Part shown: one piece after another, positions 7,525 through 16,232 of the stretch
Layout of the letters: every line of letters starts with the position of its first letter
Position numbering within the stretch: position 1 is the stretch's first letter
Source: an uncultured Ruminiclostridium sp.
GTDB lineage: Bacteria > Bacillota > Clostridia > Oscillospirales > Ruminococcaceae
Direction of reading: 5' to 3'
NCBI GenBank assembly: GCA_910585505.1
Contig: CAJUFF010000026.1
Location: 1-24,520 of the forward strand
DNA length: 24,520 nt
The notes under the pieces: generated by a model
What the model was told of the DNA's origin: nothing
Seen by the model: the letters and a program-made list of their open reading frames with translations, nothing else
Database searches by the model: none
Translations under genes and position numbers: made by a program

Positions 7525-8460
7525 ATGGATATTGTTTTTATGGGCACTCCGGAAATTGCGGTTTCCTGTCTTAAGGCGCTTTTTGAAGCGGGACATAACA
7601 TAAAGGCGGTTTTTACGCAGCCAGACAAGCCGAAAAACAGGGGGCACAAGCTTCAAGCGTCGCCCGTAAAGGAATATGCCATTGAAAAAGGGATAGACGT
7701 GTACCAGCCTTTATCGCTGAGAAAGGGAGAAGAGGGGGAGAAGGCCTTTGAAACGCTGAAGTCCGTTGCCCCGGAATGTATTGTCGTAGTAGCATACGGG
7801 CAGATTTTACCCAAGAATATTTTAGAGCTTCCAAAATACGGCTGTGTCAACGTTCACGCCTCCCTGCTCCCGAAATACAGAGGGGCTGCTCCTATACAGA
7901 GGGTCATAATGGACGGGGAAAGAGAAACGGGTATTACCACCATGTATATGGCGGAGGGTCTGGATACCGGAGACATGATATTGAAGGAAGCGGTTGATAT
8001 TACCCCGAAAATGACGGCGGGTGAACTGCATGACTGTTTGGCGGAGACTGGAGCAAGGCTTATTTCGGAAACCTTGGATCGTATAGAAAAGGGAATTGCT
8101 CCCAGAACGCCTCAGACGGATATAAATACCTGTTATGCGGAAAGAATACTCAAAGATGACTGCCTGATAGATTTTACGAATACGGCCGACGCGCTTTATA
8201 ACCGGATAAGAGGACTTTCGCCTTCGCCATGTGCTTTTACGTTTATTGACGGGAAAAGGCTTAAGGTTTATTTTGCGGAAAAGCTTGATGTAAAAATTGA
8301 TATGAAGGCGGGTACCGTTATTGAGGGAGAAGGGCTGTGTGTCGCTTGCGGCGAGGGAGCGCTCAGACTGGTTGATGTGCAGATGGAAGGCGGAAAGAGA
8401 ATGAGGGATATGGATTTGATGAGAGGAAGAAAGATTGAAATCGGAACGGTGCTGGGATAA
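7525..8460 (+). CDS. fmt: Methionyl-tRNA formyltransferase
   Basis: A 311-residue enzyme transferring a formyl group from 10-formyltetrahydrofolate to initiator Met-tRNA. The N-terminus MDIVFMGTPEIAV is standard. The catalytic triad is N109, H111 (in NVHASLLPKYRGAAPIQ) and D147 (in GLDTGDMIL). The C-terminal tRNA-binding domain begins about residue 205. The ATG at 7525 lies 11 bases after AAAGGA; an in-frame GTG at 7501 would add eight residues upstream of the normal family start and was not chosen. It lies between def and yugP on the same strand and is probably co-transcribed with them. Confidence 0.97.
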   Translation: MDIVFMGTPEIAVSCLKALFEAGHNIKAVFTQPDKPKNRGHKLQASPVKEYAIEKGIDVYQPLSLRKGEEGEKAFETLKSVAPECIVVVAYGQILPKNILELPKYGCVNVHASLLPKYRGAAPIQRVIMDGERETGITTMYMAEGLDTGDMILKEAVDITPKMTAGELHDCLAETGARLISETLDRIEKGIAPRTPQTDINTCYAERILKDDCLIDFTNTADALYNRIRGLSPSPCAFTFIDGKRLKVYFAEKLDVKIDMKAGTVIEGEGLCVACGEGALRLVDVQMEGGKRMRDMDLMRGRKIEIGTVLG

Positions 8461-8498
8461 AAATATTATTTGTTAACGTAAGATAGGAGGGACAATAT

Positions 8499-9203
8499 AT
8501 GCTTGATTTCTTTTACCGTAATCCGGGAATGGCTTATTTTCTTATGATAGCGGCGGTAGTCTTTTCTTACGCCATGCAGGCGCTGGTAAATTCCACTTTT
8601 AAAAGATACAGTGGTGTAAACAGCCGAAGCGGCGTTCCCGCCAACGTTATAGCAAGGCAGATACTGGACAGCTACGGACTGTACGGAGTGACCGTGGTTC
8701 ATGTGAACGGAATGCTCAGCGATCACTACGATCCTCGAAAAAACGTTGTTGCCCTTTCGGACTCCACATTTTTCAGCACTTCCGTTGCCGCCATTGGTGT
8801 AGCCGCCCACGAGGTAGGACACGCGGTACAGCATAATACCGGGTATATCCCGATAAAAATACGTTCGATTTTTGTTCCCATAGCGCAGTTCGGATCAAAA
8901 TCATGGATAGTGTTTTTCTTTTTGGGAATGTTTTTCAGTCTTCCGTTTCTTTTGGAAATAGGCGTTATTCTGTTCGGCTTTGTTGTGCTTTTTCAGCTTC
9001 TTACATTACCAGTTGAGTTCAACGCCAGCAGGCGGGCTTTAAAAACCATAGAAGCACAGTTCCTTCTGGAACGGGATGAAATGGCGGGAGCGAGAAAAAC
9101 CCTTTCCGCTGCGGCGATGACTTATATTGCGGGTCTTATGGTGGCCGTAACGCAGCTTTTAAGGCTTCTGGTACTTGTGAATGGAAGAAGGCGCGGCGAT
9201 TGA
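8499..9203 (+). CDS. yugP: YugP-family membrane zinc metallopeptidase
   Basis: A 234-residue integral membrane protein of the YugP family (peptidase_M-like, substrate unknown). A first hydrophobic helix spans about residues 12-30, followed by the zinc motif HEVGH (H104, E105, H108) in AAHEVGHAVQHNTGYIP, two or three hydrophobic segments (about 135-170), then VEFNASRRA whose E173 is the likely third zinc ligand, and a last helix near 205-228. The ATG follows TAGGAGGG by 9 bases. In many Clostridia it sits between fmt and rsmB exactly as here, suggesting a conserved but unexplained link to the translation operon. Confidence 0.93.
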   Translation: MLDFFYRNPGMAYFLMIAAVVFSYAMQALVNSTFKRYSGVNSRSGVPANVIARQILDSYGLYGVTVVHVNGMLSDHYDPRKNVVALSDSTFFSTSVAAIGVAAHEVGHAVQHNTGYIPIKIRSIFVPIAQFGSKSWIVFFFLGMFFSLPFLLEIGVILFGFVVLFQLLTLPVEFNASRRALKTIEAQFLLERDEMAGARKTLSAAAMTYIAGLMVAVTQLLRLLVLVNGRRRGD

Positions 9204-9274
9204 TGCCGATTACGGCTTTTTATATCAGCGGAATATTACAGATTGCGGCATTTTTCGCGGCGCTTATGAGGTAA
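9203..9274 (+). CDS. Possible 23-residue hydrophobic peptide coupled to yugP
   Basis: An ATG overlapping the yugP stop (TGATG) opens 23 codons that read as one short hydrophobic helix (FYISGILQIAAFFAALM). There is no separate ribosome binding site, so it could only be made by re-initiation. It may be chance in the 120-base gap before rsmB. Confidence 0.22.
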   Translation: MPITAFYISGILQIAAFFAALMR

Positions 9275-9323
9275 AATTATACTGAATTTATTTACCCACA
9301 CAAAAGGGAAAGGAAAAAACTTT

Positions 9324-10628
9324 ATGAAAACATCGAGACAGGTAGTTTTAGAGCTGCTTATTAAAATGGAACAAAACGGCGCTTATTCAAACATAGTATT
9401 GGATAACACCTTTCATGCCGAAAAGCTCTCAAATCGGGACAAGGCATTTGCCGCAATGCTTTTTTACGGCGTCATTGAAAGGAGAATGACTCTCGATTAC
9501 ATAATAAGGCTTTATTCCTCCACCGAATTTGATAAAATAGATACTGATGTATTGCAGCTTCTGAGAATGGGGCTTTATCAGCTTTTGTACACCGCCGTCC
9601 CCGAAAGCGCGGCGGTGAACGAATGCACGGAGTTGGCCAAGGAAAGCCGCAAGGGCTTTGTTAACGGAATTTTAAGAAACTTTATCCGCGATGGAAAGAA
9701 GATAGATTATAAAGATCTGGAGGGCGCGGCTAAGCTTTCGATAGAATATTCATGTCCAAAATGGCTGGTTAAAAAATGGACGGGAATGTTCGGGGAGGAA
9801 AAGACCGCAGAGCTGTTGAAGGACAGCTTCGGCAGGCCGCCGCTGTTCGTTAAGGTGAACACGCTGAAATGCACCTCCGACGAGCTTATTGCGGAGTTTG
9901 CCAAGGAAAAGATAGAGGCGAAGAAAAATCCGCTTTTGGATGATTGTCTTGAAGTAGGCAGGATACACGGGGTGGAAGCCACCAACGCTTACCGTAAAGG
10001 CTTGTTTCATGTTCAGGATATTTCCTCTCAGCTTTGCTGCAAGGTGGCCAGACCGGTGTTTAACGAAACCGTTATAGACGTATGCGCCGCTCCCGGGGGG
10101 AAAACCTTCACTATGGGCGAAATGATGTCCAATCGGGGAAAGATATACAGTTTTGATTTGTACGACGGCAAGGTATCCATGATAAACGAGGGCGCGAGGC
10201 GGCTCGGACTGTCTATCGTTACCGCCGCCGTAAACGACGCCACCAGTTATAACGAAAACATACCGATGGCGGACAAGGTACTTTGCGATACCGTGTGTTC
10301 GGGGTTAGGCGTTATAAGAAGAAAGCCGGAAATAAAATATAAGGAAATGAAAAATCTGGTGGATCTGCCGATTTTGCAGCAGCACATAATGGAAACCGCT
10401 TCAAAATACGTTAAAGTAGGAGGCACTCTTATTTATTCCACCTGTACATTGAACACCGACGAGAACGAAAAGGTCGTTGAAGGATTTCTCAGCAGGAATC
10501 CCGGATTTTCTCCCGTGGTTGTGCCCATAAATATTGCGGGGGTTGAGGATGTATGTATGAGAACGTTTCTGCCTACGGTAACGGGGGGAGACGGGTTTTT
10601 TGCCGCCACTCTCAGGAGAGTAAAGTAA
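9324..10628 (+). CDS. rsmB: 16S rRNA (cytosine-967-C5) methyltransferase
   Basis: A 434-residue RNA methyltransferase with an N-terminal NusB-like all-helical domain (about 1-140) and a C-terminal SAM-dependent domain. The SAM loop is DVCAAPGGKT. Motif IV is CDTVCSGLGVIRRKPEI with C325, and motif VI is YSTCTLNTDENE with the nucleophile C374. Motif IV normally reads D-x-P-C; here the proline is Val324. The ATG follows AAAGGGAAAGGA about 10 bases upstream. rlmN begins two bases after its stop and takes its ribosome binding site from within rsmB, so the two are tightly coupled. RsmF/YebU-type relatives lack the NusB domain, which supports RsmB. Confidence 0.93.
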   Translation: MKTSRQVVLELLIKMEQNGAYSNIVLDNTFHAEKLSNRDKAFAAMLFYGVIERRMTLDYIIRLYSSTEFDKIDTDVLQLLRMGLYQLLYTAVPESAAVNECTELAKESRKGFVNGILRNFIRDGKKIDYKDLEGAAKLSIEYSCPKWLVKKWTGMFGEEKTAELLKDSFGRPPLFVKVNTLKCTSDELIAEFAKEKIEAKKNPLLDDCLEVGRIHGVEATNAYRKGLFHVQDISSQLCCKVARPVFNETVIDVCAAPGGKTFTMGEMMSNRGKIYSFDLYDGKVSMINEGARRLGLSIVTAAVNDATSYNENIPMADKVLCDTVCSGLGVIRRKPEIKYKEMKNLVDLPILQQHIMETASKYVKVGGTLIYSTCTLNTDENEKVVEGFLSRNPGFSPVVVPINIAGVEDVCMRTFLPTVTGGDGFFAATLRRVK

Positions 10629-10630
10629 AA

Positions 10631-11656
10631 TTGGAAAAAATTGATATTTTATCTTTGACTTTAGAGGAGCTTCAAGAGAAATTATTACAAAACGGTGAAA
10701 AAAAGTATCGGGCATTGCAGGTATTTCAGTGGCTCCATTGTAAAAAAGCATCAAGCTTTGAGGAAATGACCAATATTTCCGCACAAACGAAAGCGCTGCT
10801 TGTTGAAAAATTTTATATAAATTCAATGAAAATTCAAAAAAGGCTTGTATCTTCCATAGATAATACTGTAAAATACTTATATATGCTGCCCGACGGCAAC
10901 AAGGTGGAAACGGTGCTGATGGAATATCACCACGGAAACAGCGTTTGTTTATCCACTCAGGCGGGCTGCAAAATGGGCTGCAAATTCTGCGCTTCCACTA
11001 AGGCGGGATTTGTGAGAAATCTTGCGCCCTCGGAAATTCTGCTCCAGATATATGAAACCGAACGGGACAGCGGACAAAAAATAGATTCCGTGGTACTTAT
11101 GGGTATTGGTGAGCCGTTGGATAACTTTGACAATACAGTAAAATTTCTGAATATTCTTTCCCATAAGGACGGAAGGAATATGAGCTTGAGGCATGTTTCC
11201 CTGTCTACCTGCGGATTGGTTGATAAAATCCATGCTCTTGCGGAGCTTAAGCTTCCACTGACCTTGTCGGTATCTCTTCACGCTCCCACCGATGAAAAAC
11301 GCTCCGCGATAATGCCGATAAATCTTAAATATCCCATAAAAGAGCTTATTAGGGCATGCGACGATTATTTTAAGGTCACCGGTAGAAGGATTAGCTTCGA
11401 GTTCAGCCTGATAAAGGACGTGAATGACGATGCAGAGACCGCGAGGGAGCTTATAGCTTTGCTTAAGCCCTTGGGCGTGTGCCATGTCAACCTTATTCCC
11501 ATCAATGAAATAAGAGAGGGCGGCTACAAAAAAAGCAGCTTCGTATCTGCTTTTCAACAGGCTTTGGTTAAAGGTGGGCTTAACGCTACGGTGAGAAGAA
11601 CTTTGGGAGCGGATATAGAAGCCGCCTGCGGACAGCTCAGAAGAGACAATATTTAG
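10631..11656 (+). CDS. rlmN: Dual-specificity 23S rRNA/tRNA adenine-C2 methyltransferase
   Basis: A 341-residue radical SAM enzyme that methylates C2 of A2503 in 23S rRNA and A37 of some tRNAs. The radical SAM cluster is CxxxCxxC at C113, C117 and C120. The conserved VLMGIGEPLDN, SLHAPTDEKR and LIPINEI motifs follow, and the C-terminal C333 (EAACGQL) is the second catalytic cysteine; the first lies in the cluster region fold. The start is a TTG at 10631, ten bases after AGGAGAG inside the end of rsmB. An in-frame ATG at 10553 would overlap rsmB by 25 codons and gives a non-family N-terminus. A 72-bp palindromic element begins at its stop codon. Confidence 0.96.
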   Translation: MEKIDILSLTLEELQEKLLQNGEKKYRALQVFQWLHCKKASSFEEMTNISAQTKALLVEKFYINSMKIQKRLVSSIDNTVKYLYMLPDGNKVETVLMEYHHGNSVCLSTQAGCKMGCKFCASTKAGFVRNLAPSEILLQIYETERDSGQKIDSVVLMGIGEPLDNFDNTVKFLNILSHKDGRNMSLRHVSLSTCGLVDKIHALAELKLPLTLSVSLHAPTDEKRSAIMPINLKYPIKELIRACDDYFKVTGRRISFEFSLIKDVNDDAETARELIALLKPLGVCHVNLIPINEIREGGYKKSSFVSAFQQALVKGGLNATVRRTLGADIEAACGQLRRDNI

Positions 11657-11727
11657 AGCGTGTTCACATAAAGCTCGGCACGCATATTTTCGGCAAATTT
11701 TCGTACTGATTTTATGTGATCACGCTC
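11656..11727. repeat. Palindromic MITE-like element between rlmN and stp
   Basis: A 72-bp element with 17-bp inverted ends (GAGCGTGTTCACATAAA at 11656-11672 against 11711-11727, one mismatch). Its interior has GGCAAATTTTCGTA (11692-11705), which recurs exactly at 15859-15872 next to a similar end sequence. It starts on the last base of the rlmN stop. It has no U-tract, so a terminator role is doubtful. Confidence 0.65.
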
Positions 11728-11779
11728 AGATGAGCATACATTATTAAGTCAATATCTCACTAAGGAGTTTAAATATAAA

Positions 11780-12514
11780 ATGAAATTTTATTCAAAAACC
11801 GATATAGGACTTATCAGAAATGAAAATCAGGATCGGGTATGGGCGAGCTATTTGGGCGAAAACGAGGAAGCCGCCGTACTTATAGTCTGCGACGGAATGG
11901 GCGGAGAAAACGCGGGAAGCTGCGCAAGTCAGATGACTCTTAACACCATGCGCGACAGAATATCCGAAGGCTTTCGCACCAGCAGCAATCGCAATTTTAT
12001 CAGAAACCTGCTTATAACCTCCGTCACCGCCGCCAACAGTCTTGTTTTTGACCGCGCCAGAAGCGAACCGGATAAAAGAGGAATGGGCACTACATGCGTC
12101 GCCGCGATAGTCTACGCGGAAAGAGCTTATATAATAAATGTAGGAGACAGCCGCTGTTACAGAATATTCGGCGAAAGTATGCAGCAGGTGACCAAGGATC
12201 ACACCGAAGTGCGCCGCCTTCTTGAGTTAGGCAGGATAACCGAGGAGGAAAGCCGTACTCACCCATACAGAAGCCGCCTTACGCGAGCGGTGGGAGCAAC
12301 AAGAGACATAACGCCGGATTATTTTGAGATAGATCTTGAAGAGGGAAACGTACTTTTGCTGTGCTCCGACGGGCTGCATTCCTATGGCGATGATTCGGAG
12401 ATAGCTGGAATAATCGTCGGCAACCCCATAAGCAAATGCTGTGATATGCTGATAGATTACGCTCTTGCCAACGGGGGAAGAGACAACGCTACGGTGGCTT
12501 TATTAAAATATTAA
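11780..12514 (+). CDS. stp: PP2C-type serine/threonine phosphatase
   Basis: A 244-residue metal-dependent phosphatase (Stp/PrpC type) that reverses phosphorylation by the adjacent PASTA kinase. Metal-binding and catalytic motifs are complete: ENQDR (D18), VCDGMGGENAG (D38), SRLTRAVGA, CSDGLHSY (D197) and GGRDNATVAL (D235). No membrane segment, so it is cytosolic. The ATG follows TAAGGAG by 12 bases. It lies 101 bases ahead of prkC on the same strand, the standard arrangement in Firmicutes. The short intact length matches the family (about 240-250 residues). Confidence 0.95.
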   Translation: MKFYSKTDIGLIRNENQDRVWASYLGENEEAAVLIVCDGMGGENAGSCASQMTLNTMRDRISEGFRTSSNRNFIRNLLITSVTAANSLVFDRARSEPDKRGMGTTCVAAIVYAERAYIINVGDSRCYRIFGESMQQVTKDHTEVRRLLELGRITEEESRTHPYRSRLTRAVGATRDITPDYFEIDLEEGNVLLLCSDGLHSYGDDSEIAGIIVGNPISKCCDMLIDYALANGGRDNATVALLKY

Positions 12515-12615
12515 AAAACATTAAGATACATAAATAATATAAATTTTTTTCCCGTCCGCGCAGGGAAAAATAAATTGCAAAGGAAAAATTCGCGTGGAGA
12601 AATGGCGGATATATT

Positions 12616-14880
12616 ATGGATAGTAATATCGGAAAAAAGCTTGACGGCAGATACGAGCTGCTTGAGCTTATCGGCGTCGGCGGAATGGCGGACATATACA
12701 AAGCCAGAGATATAACCGAGGACAGAGTTGTCGCCGTCAAAATACTTAAAACCGAGTTTGCGGCCAGCGAGGACTTTATGCGAAGATTCAGAAACGAATC
12801 CAAAGCAATTGCCCTTCTGTCCCATCCCAATATAGTTAAAATTTACGATGTGGGCTTTACCGAGAAGCTTCAGTTTATTGTGATGGAGTATATCGACGGA
12901 ATCAACCTTTCCGAGTATATATCAAAGCAGGGCGTTCTTAAGTGGAAGGACGTGGTACACTTTACCATGCAGATACTGAAAGCTTTGCAGCATGCTCATG
13001 ACAGAGGCATAGTCCACCGCGATATAAAGCCTCAGAATGTAATGCTTTTAGCGGACGGCACAATAAAGGTCATGGATTTCGGCATTGCCCGCTTTAACCG
13101 AGAGACTGACAAGACAATGTCCGAAAAGGCGATAGGCTCCGTTCATTATATCAGTCCGGAACAGGCAAGGGGAGATGTTACGGACGAGAGAAGCGATATT
13201 TATTCCATAGGCATAATGATGTATGAAATGCTGACTGGAAAAAAGCCCTTTGACGGAGACAGCCCCGTGGCCATTGCCCTTATGCATATGCAGTCCAACG
13301 CGAAAAAAATGTCCGATATTAATAATTCCATTCCGGAGGGGTTGGAGGAAATTACCGAAAAGGCGATGCAGAAGGAACCCTCTAAACGCTATCAGACGGC
13401 CGGAGAGATGATGAAGGATATAGAGGAGTTTAAACAGAATCCGAGTATTGTATTTGAATATAAGTATTTTTCCACAGACGGTACCACTAAATATTTTGAC
13501 AAGGTAACGGAGCCGGCTAAAAAAAGCTCAAAAAACTCTTCCGGAAATTCCGGGAAAAACAGTGGCCGCAAATCCGCGCCTGCCGCCGCTTCGTCGGGAA
13601 CTCCGGCGGCGAGAAGGGGTTACGCCCTTAAGCCGGATGTTGAAGAGGAGGAAGAGCGGGAGGAGTATGAGGACGATTACGACGACGAGGTAGCGCCGAG
13701 GCGTTCGCCTTTGCTGTCGGTGTTGTTCGCAGTTACCGCCGTTTTTGTAATAGTGGCGGCGTTTGTGGTGTATAAAGTTGTGGTGGACACCGTTCCCACA
13801 CATGACAACACCAATATAGAGGAAGTTACGGTTCCGCTTTTTGTGGGACTTACCGAAGATGAGCTGAGAAGGGAGTACGGTGATATCTACCGCTTCCAGC
13901 TTACAAGAGAAAACGACAGCGCACCCGAAGGGGAAATCATATATCAGAGTGTGGGTGCGGGTTCTACCATAAAAATAACTCATCAGATAACCGTCACCAT
14001 AAGTCTGGGCCCCAAAATGGAGGAAATAGACGACTTCACCTCCCGCCCCAAAAACGAGGCAAAAACCCAGCTTGAAGTGCGCGGCTTCAAGACGGAGATA
14101 GTTTCGGTTGTAAACGATGATATTGCCCGCGACTGCGTTATCAGAACCGAACCACCCGCAAGAACAAGGGCGGAGGTAGGCACGAAAGTGGTGATTTTTG
14201 TAAGCCAGGGACCTTCTCCCACCCTTACCGTAGTACCGAACTTTAAGAACCTGACCGAGGCCACCGCCAAACAGAATGCGGAGCGCAATGATCTTGTGCC
14301 CCTCTTTGAGTATATTCCCAGCGAAGATGGAAGCGTTGAAAAAGGCAGGGTTATAAGCCAGAGCATTGAACCAAACGAAAAGGTAGAGAAAAACACTGTT
14401 GTTACCATTTATGTGTGCAACGGCGAAACGCCTCAGAAATCCAGCAGTATTGATCTCAGCATCAACGAAAGCGCTATCGGCGAATATGTATTCAAATATT
14501 ATATCGACGGAGTATTGCAGGAGGAACTCACCGAAACAAGGGATATTTCTTTAAGTAAGCAGATAAACTGGCAAATTTCGGGAACCGGCATTCACAGCTA
14601 CGCCATCGTGGTGGAAAATACCGCTACCGGACAGAGCAAAACGCTTATAGAGCTTGAAGTGAACTTTGATACGGAGCCTGTGGATAAACAGCCCAAGACC
14701 TTTAACGAAAATGTCTTTAAAGAGCTTCAGACTGAGTCCTCGCAAACCACGGCACAGGGCGGCGATTCAACATCTGCTCCCGATCCTTTTGACTTTGACC
14801 CCGATACCACCACCGAGACATCCGCTGTGACGCTGACAATGCCGGAAACCGAATCGGGGCAAGATATAGGTGCGCTGTAA
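12616..14880 (+). CDS. prkC: PASTA-domain serine/threonine protein kinase
   Basis: A 754-residue membrane kinase that senses cell-wall fragments and tunes growth, wall synthesis and, in spore formers, germination. The kinase domain spans about 12-275: glycine loop GVGGMADIYKA, VAVK Lys42, HRDIKPQN (H134-N141), DFG (D154) and the SPEQARG activation segment. A serine/lysine-rich then acidic linker (about 300-360) leads to one transmembrane helix (about 366-390). Outside lie three PASTA repeats (about 403-468, 470-535, 537-606), then a family-untypical beta-rich domain and a Thr/Ser/Asp-rich tail ending at 754. The tail is about 150 residues and makes the protein longer than most PrkC. The ribosome binding site is weak (TGGAGA, 15 bases away). 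Next is rsgA, 32 bases on. Confidence 0.95.
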   Translation: MDSNIGKKLDGRYELLELIGVGGMADIYKARDITEDRVVAVKILKTEFAASEDFMRRFRNESKAIALLSHPNIVKIYDVGFTEKLQFIVMEYIDGINLSEYISKQGVLKWKDVVHFTMQILKALQHAHDRGIVHRDIKPQNVMLLADGTIKVMDFGIARFNRETDKTMSEKAIGSVHYISPEQARGDVTDERSDIYSIGIMMYEMLTGKKPFDGDSPVAIALMHMQSNAKKMSDINNSIPEGLEEITEKAMQKEPSKRYQTAGEMMKDIEEFKQNPSIVFEYKYFSTDGTTKYFDKVTEPAKKSSKNSSGNSGKNSGRKSAPAAASSGTPAARRGYALKPDVEEEEEREEYEDDYDDEVAPRRSPLLSVLFAVTAVFVIVAAFVVYKVVVDTVPTHDNTNIEEVTVPLFVGLTEDELRREYGDIYRFQLTRENDSAPEGEIIYQSVGAGSTIKITHQITVTISLGPKMEEIDDFTSRPKNEAKTQLEVRGFKTEIVSVVNDDIARDCVIRTEPPARTRAEVGTKVVIFVSQGPSPTLTVVPNFKNLTEATAKQNAERNDLVPLFEYIPSEDGSVEKGRVISQSIEPNEKVEKNTVVTIYVCNGETPQKSSSIDLSINESAIGEYVFKYYIDGVLQEELTETRDISLSKQINWQISGTGIHSYAIVVENTATGQSKTLIELEVNFDTEPVDKQPKTFNENVFKELQTESSQTTAQGGDSTSAPDPFDFDPDTTTETSAVTLTMPETESGQDIGAL

Positions 14881-14912
14881 AAGCGAATGCAGTAAATTAA
14901 AGGAGAAAACGC

Positions 14913-15791
14913 TTGACAAAGGAAAACAGGATCGTAGGCGTCAGCGGCGGGCTTTATACGGTGGAAACTCCCTACTCCACGGTACAGGCCAAATCAAGAG
15001 GCATATTTCGCCTAAACGGAATAAAGCCCGTTACAGGGGATTATGTGAAGCTTCATTTTGAGAATAACGCGGAAACGGTTATAACCGATGTTCTTGAAAG
15101 GAAGAACGAGATTATACGCCCTCCCCTTGCCAATATTGACATAACGGTTCTTGTGGTTTCTTCCTGTGAGCCTACGCCAAATCTCTTTATTCTGGATAAG
15201 CTCACGGCTGTTTTTGAGAGTAAGGGGATAGAAACGGTATTTGTCTTTACAAAGATAGATCTGGCTCAGGCGGAGGCGTATGCCAAGATATACTCCGATA
15301 TAGGCTATAAAACCTTTATGGTGGATAATACATGGGGTTTCGGCTCCGAAAAGCTGAGCGATTATCTGAAGGGAAAAACCTCCGCTCTGATAGGAAATAC
15401 GGGAGTTGGAAAATCCAGCCTTATGAAATATATCGCTCCCATTGCCGAGCATAAAACCTCGGAAATAAGCAAAAAATTAGGCAGAGGGAAACATACCACC
15501 AGAGAGGTAAAGCTTTATCGGCTTAATGATGACACTTATATAGCCGATACTCCCGGTTTTTCCACTGTGGAGGTGGGCAGATATGGGGCAATCCCCGCTG
15601 AAGAGGTGGCGGACTGCTTCCGCGAGTTCAGGGAATATACCGATAAATGCCGCTTTAAGGACTGCGCACATATAAAAGAAGACAACTGTGCGGTCAGAGA
15701 GGCGGTGAAATCCGGATATATCGCTGCGTCAAGACACGAAAGCTATTGCAAAATATATGAAGATGCTTTAAAAAAAGAAAAAGAATATTGA
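14913..15791 (+). CDS. rsgA: Ribosome small subunit-dependent GTPase RsgA
   Basis: A 292-residue circularly permuted GTPase that checks late 30S subunit assembly. An N-terminal OB-fold (about 1-65) is followed by the GTPase with motifs in permuted order: TKID (G4) first, then GNTGVGKSS (G1, residues 161-169) and DTPGF (G3). The C-terminal zinc knuckle uses C246, C251, H253 and C259. It starts at a TTG with AAAGGAG 8-12 bases upstream; no better ATG exists. It follows prkC by 32 bases, as in Bacillus (prpC-prkC-cpgA). The usual next genes rpe and thiN are absent here. Confidence 0.96.
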   Translation: MTKENRIVGVSGGLYTVETPYSTVQAKSRGIFRLNGIKPVTGDYVKLHFENNAETVITDVLERKNEIIRPPLANIDITVLVVSSCEPTPNLFILDKLTAVFESKGIETVFVFTKIDLAQAEAYAKIYSDIGYKTFMVDNTWGFGSEKLSDYLKGKTSALIGNTGVGKSSLMKYIAPIAEHKTSEISKKLGRGKHTTREVKLYRLNDDTYIADTPGFSTVEVGRYGAIPAEEVADCFREFREYTDKCRFKDCAHIKEDNCAVREAVKSGYIAASRHESYCKIYEDALKKEKEY

Positions 15792-15800
15792 TTCGTTTAT

Positions 15801-15960
15801 AGAACCTGTCCACATATAAATAGTGCGTGGTTTTTCGAGCAGATTTTGCTGAGAACAAGGCAAATTTTCGTAGGCTTCTGTAGCAAGTCAAGAAATTTTA
15901 ACAAAGTTATCGGTAAAATATGCCGAAAAGACGATGTTTCCGATTTTTCAAACAAGCCCT
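15801..15960. repeat. Degenerate MITE-like element after rsgA
   Basis: The left end AGAACCTGTCCACATA resembles the end of the element at 11656-11727, and the internal GGCAAATTTTCGTA (15859-15872) is identical to it. The right boundary near 15960 is guessed from a weakly matching inverted end (reverse strand AGGGCTTGTTT). It fills the gap between rsgA and the small membrane protein gene. No coding potential seen. Confidence 0.4.
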
Positions 15961-15969
15961 AATGTAACA

Positions 15970-16040
15970 AAAATCACTCCTTCCGAATAAACTGTGGTAA
16001 ATGCGTAAAAACGCACAACAGCACGGGGAAGGAGTGAATT
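15970..16040 (+). promoter_or_regulatory. Leader hairpin that buries a ribosome binding site
   Basis: CACTCCTTCC (15975-15984) is perfectly complementary to GGAAGGAGTG (16027-16036), which contains the whole Shine-Dalgarno of the 53-codon gene at 16043. The pairing continues by AAAAT with ATTTT after one bulged A. Inside, CTGT/ACAG and TGCGT/ACGCA (loop AAAA) can pair, giving one long stacked hairpin of about 65 bases. As drawn it would block translation until opened. Confidence 0.6.
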
Positions 16041-16042
16041 TT

Positions 16043-16204
16043 ATGAGAGACGGTAAATGTAGGCGCGGTAAAGGTAAACTGGCTCTGATAGCCTTTGCTC
16101 TGGCTCTTATATGTTTTTGCTTTCTTTCCGTGAAAATTATGCTTGTGGTTCTGGCATTGTCGCTTATAGCGGCGGGAATATGGCTGTTGAAATGCGGCAT
16201 ATAA
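16043..16204 (+). CDS. Small two-helix membrane protein, function unknown
   Basis: A 53-residue protein with a basic N-terminus (MRDGKCRRGKGK) and two closely spaced hydrophobic helices (about residues 13-30 and 33-49), joined by a two- or three-residue turn, so a hairpin in the membrane with both ends inside is likely. It has three or four cysteines. The Shine-Dalgarno GGGGAAGGAGTG ends about 6 bases before the ATG and is very strong, but it is sequestered by the leader hairpin at 15970-16040. I do not recognise the family. It lies between rsgA and spoVM where rpe and thiN usually are. The site, spacing and sensible topology argue for a real gene. Confidence 0.65.
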   Translation: MRDGKCRRGKGKLALIAFALALICFCFLSVKIMLVVLALSLIAAGIWLLKCGI

Positions 16205-16232
16205 CCGTTGCCGGATGTCCCAGTCTCTTATT

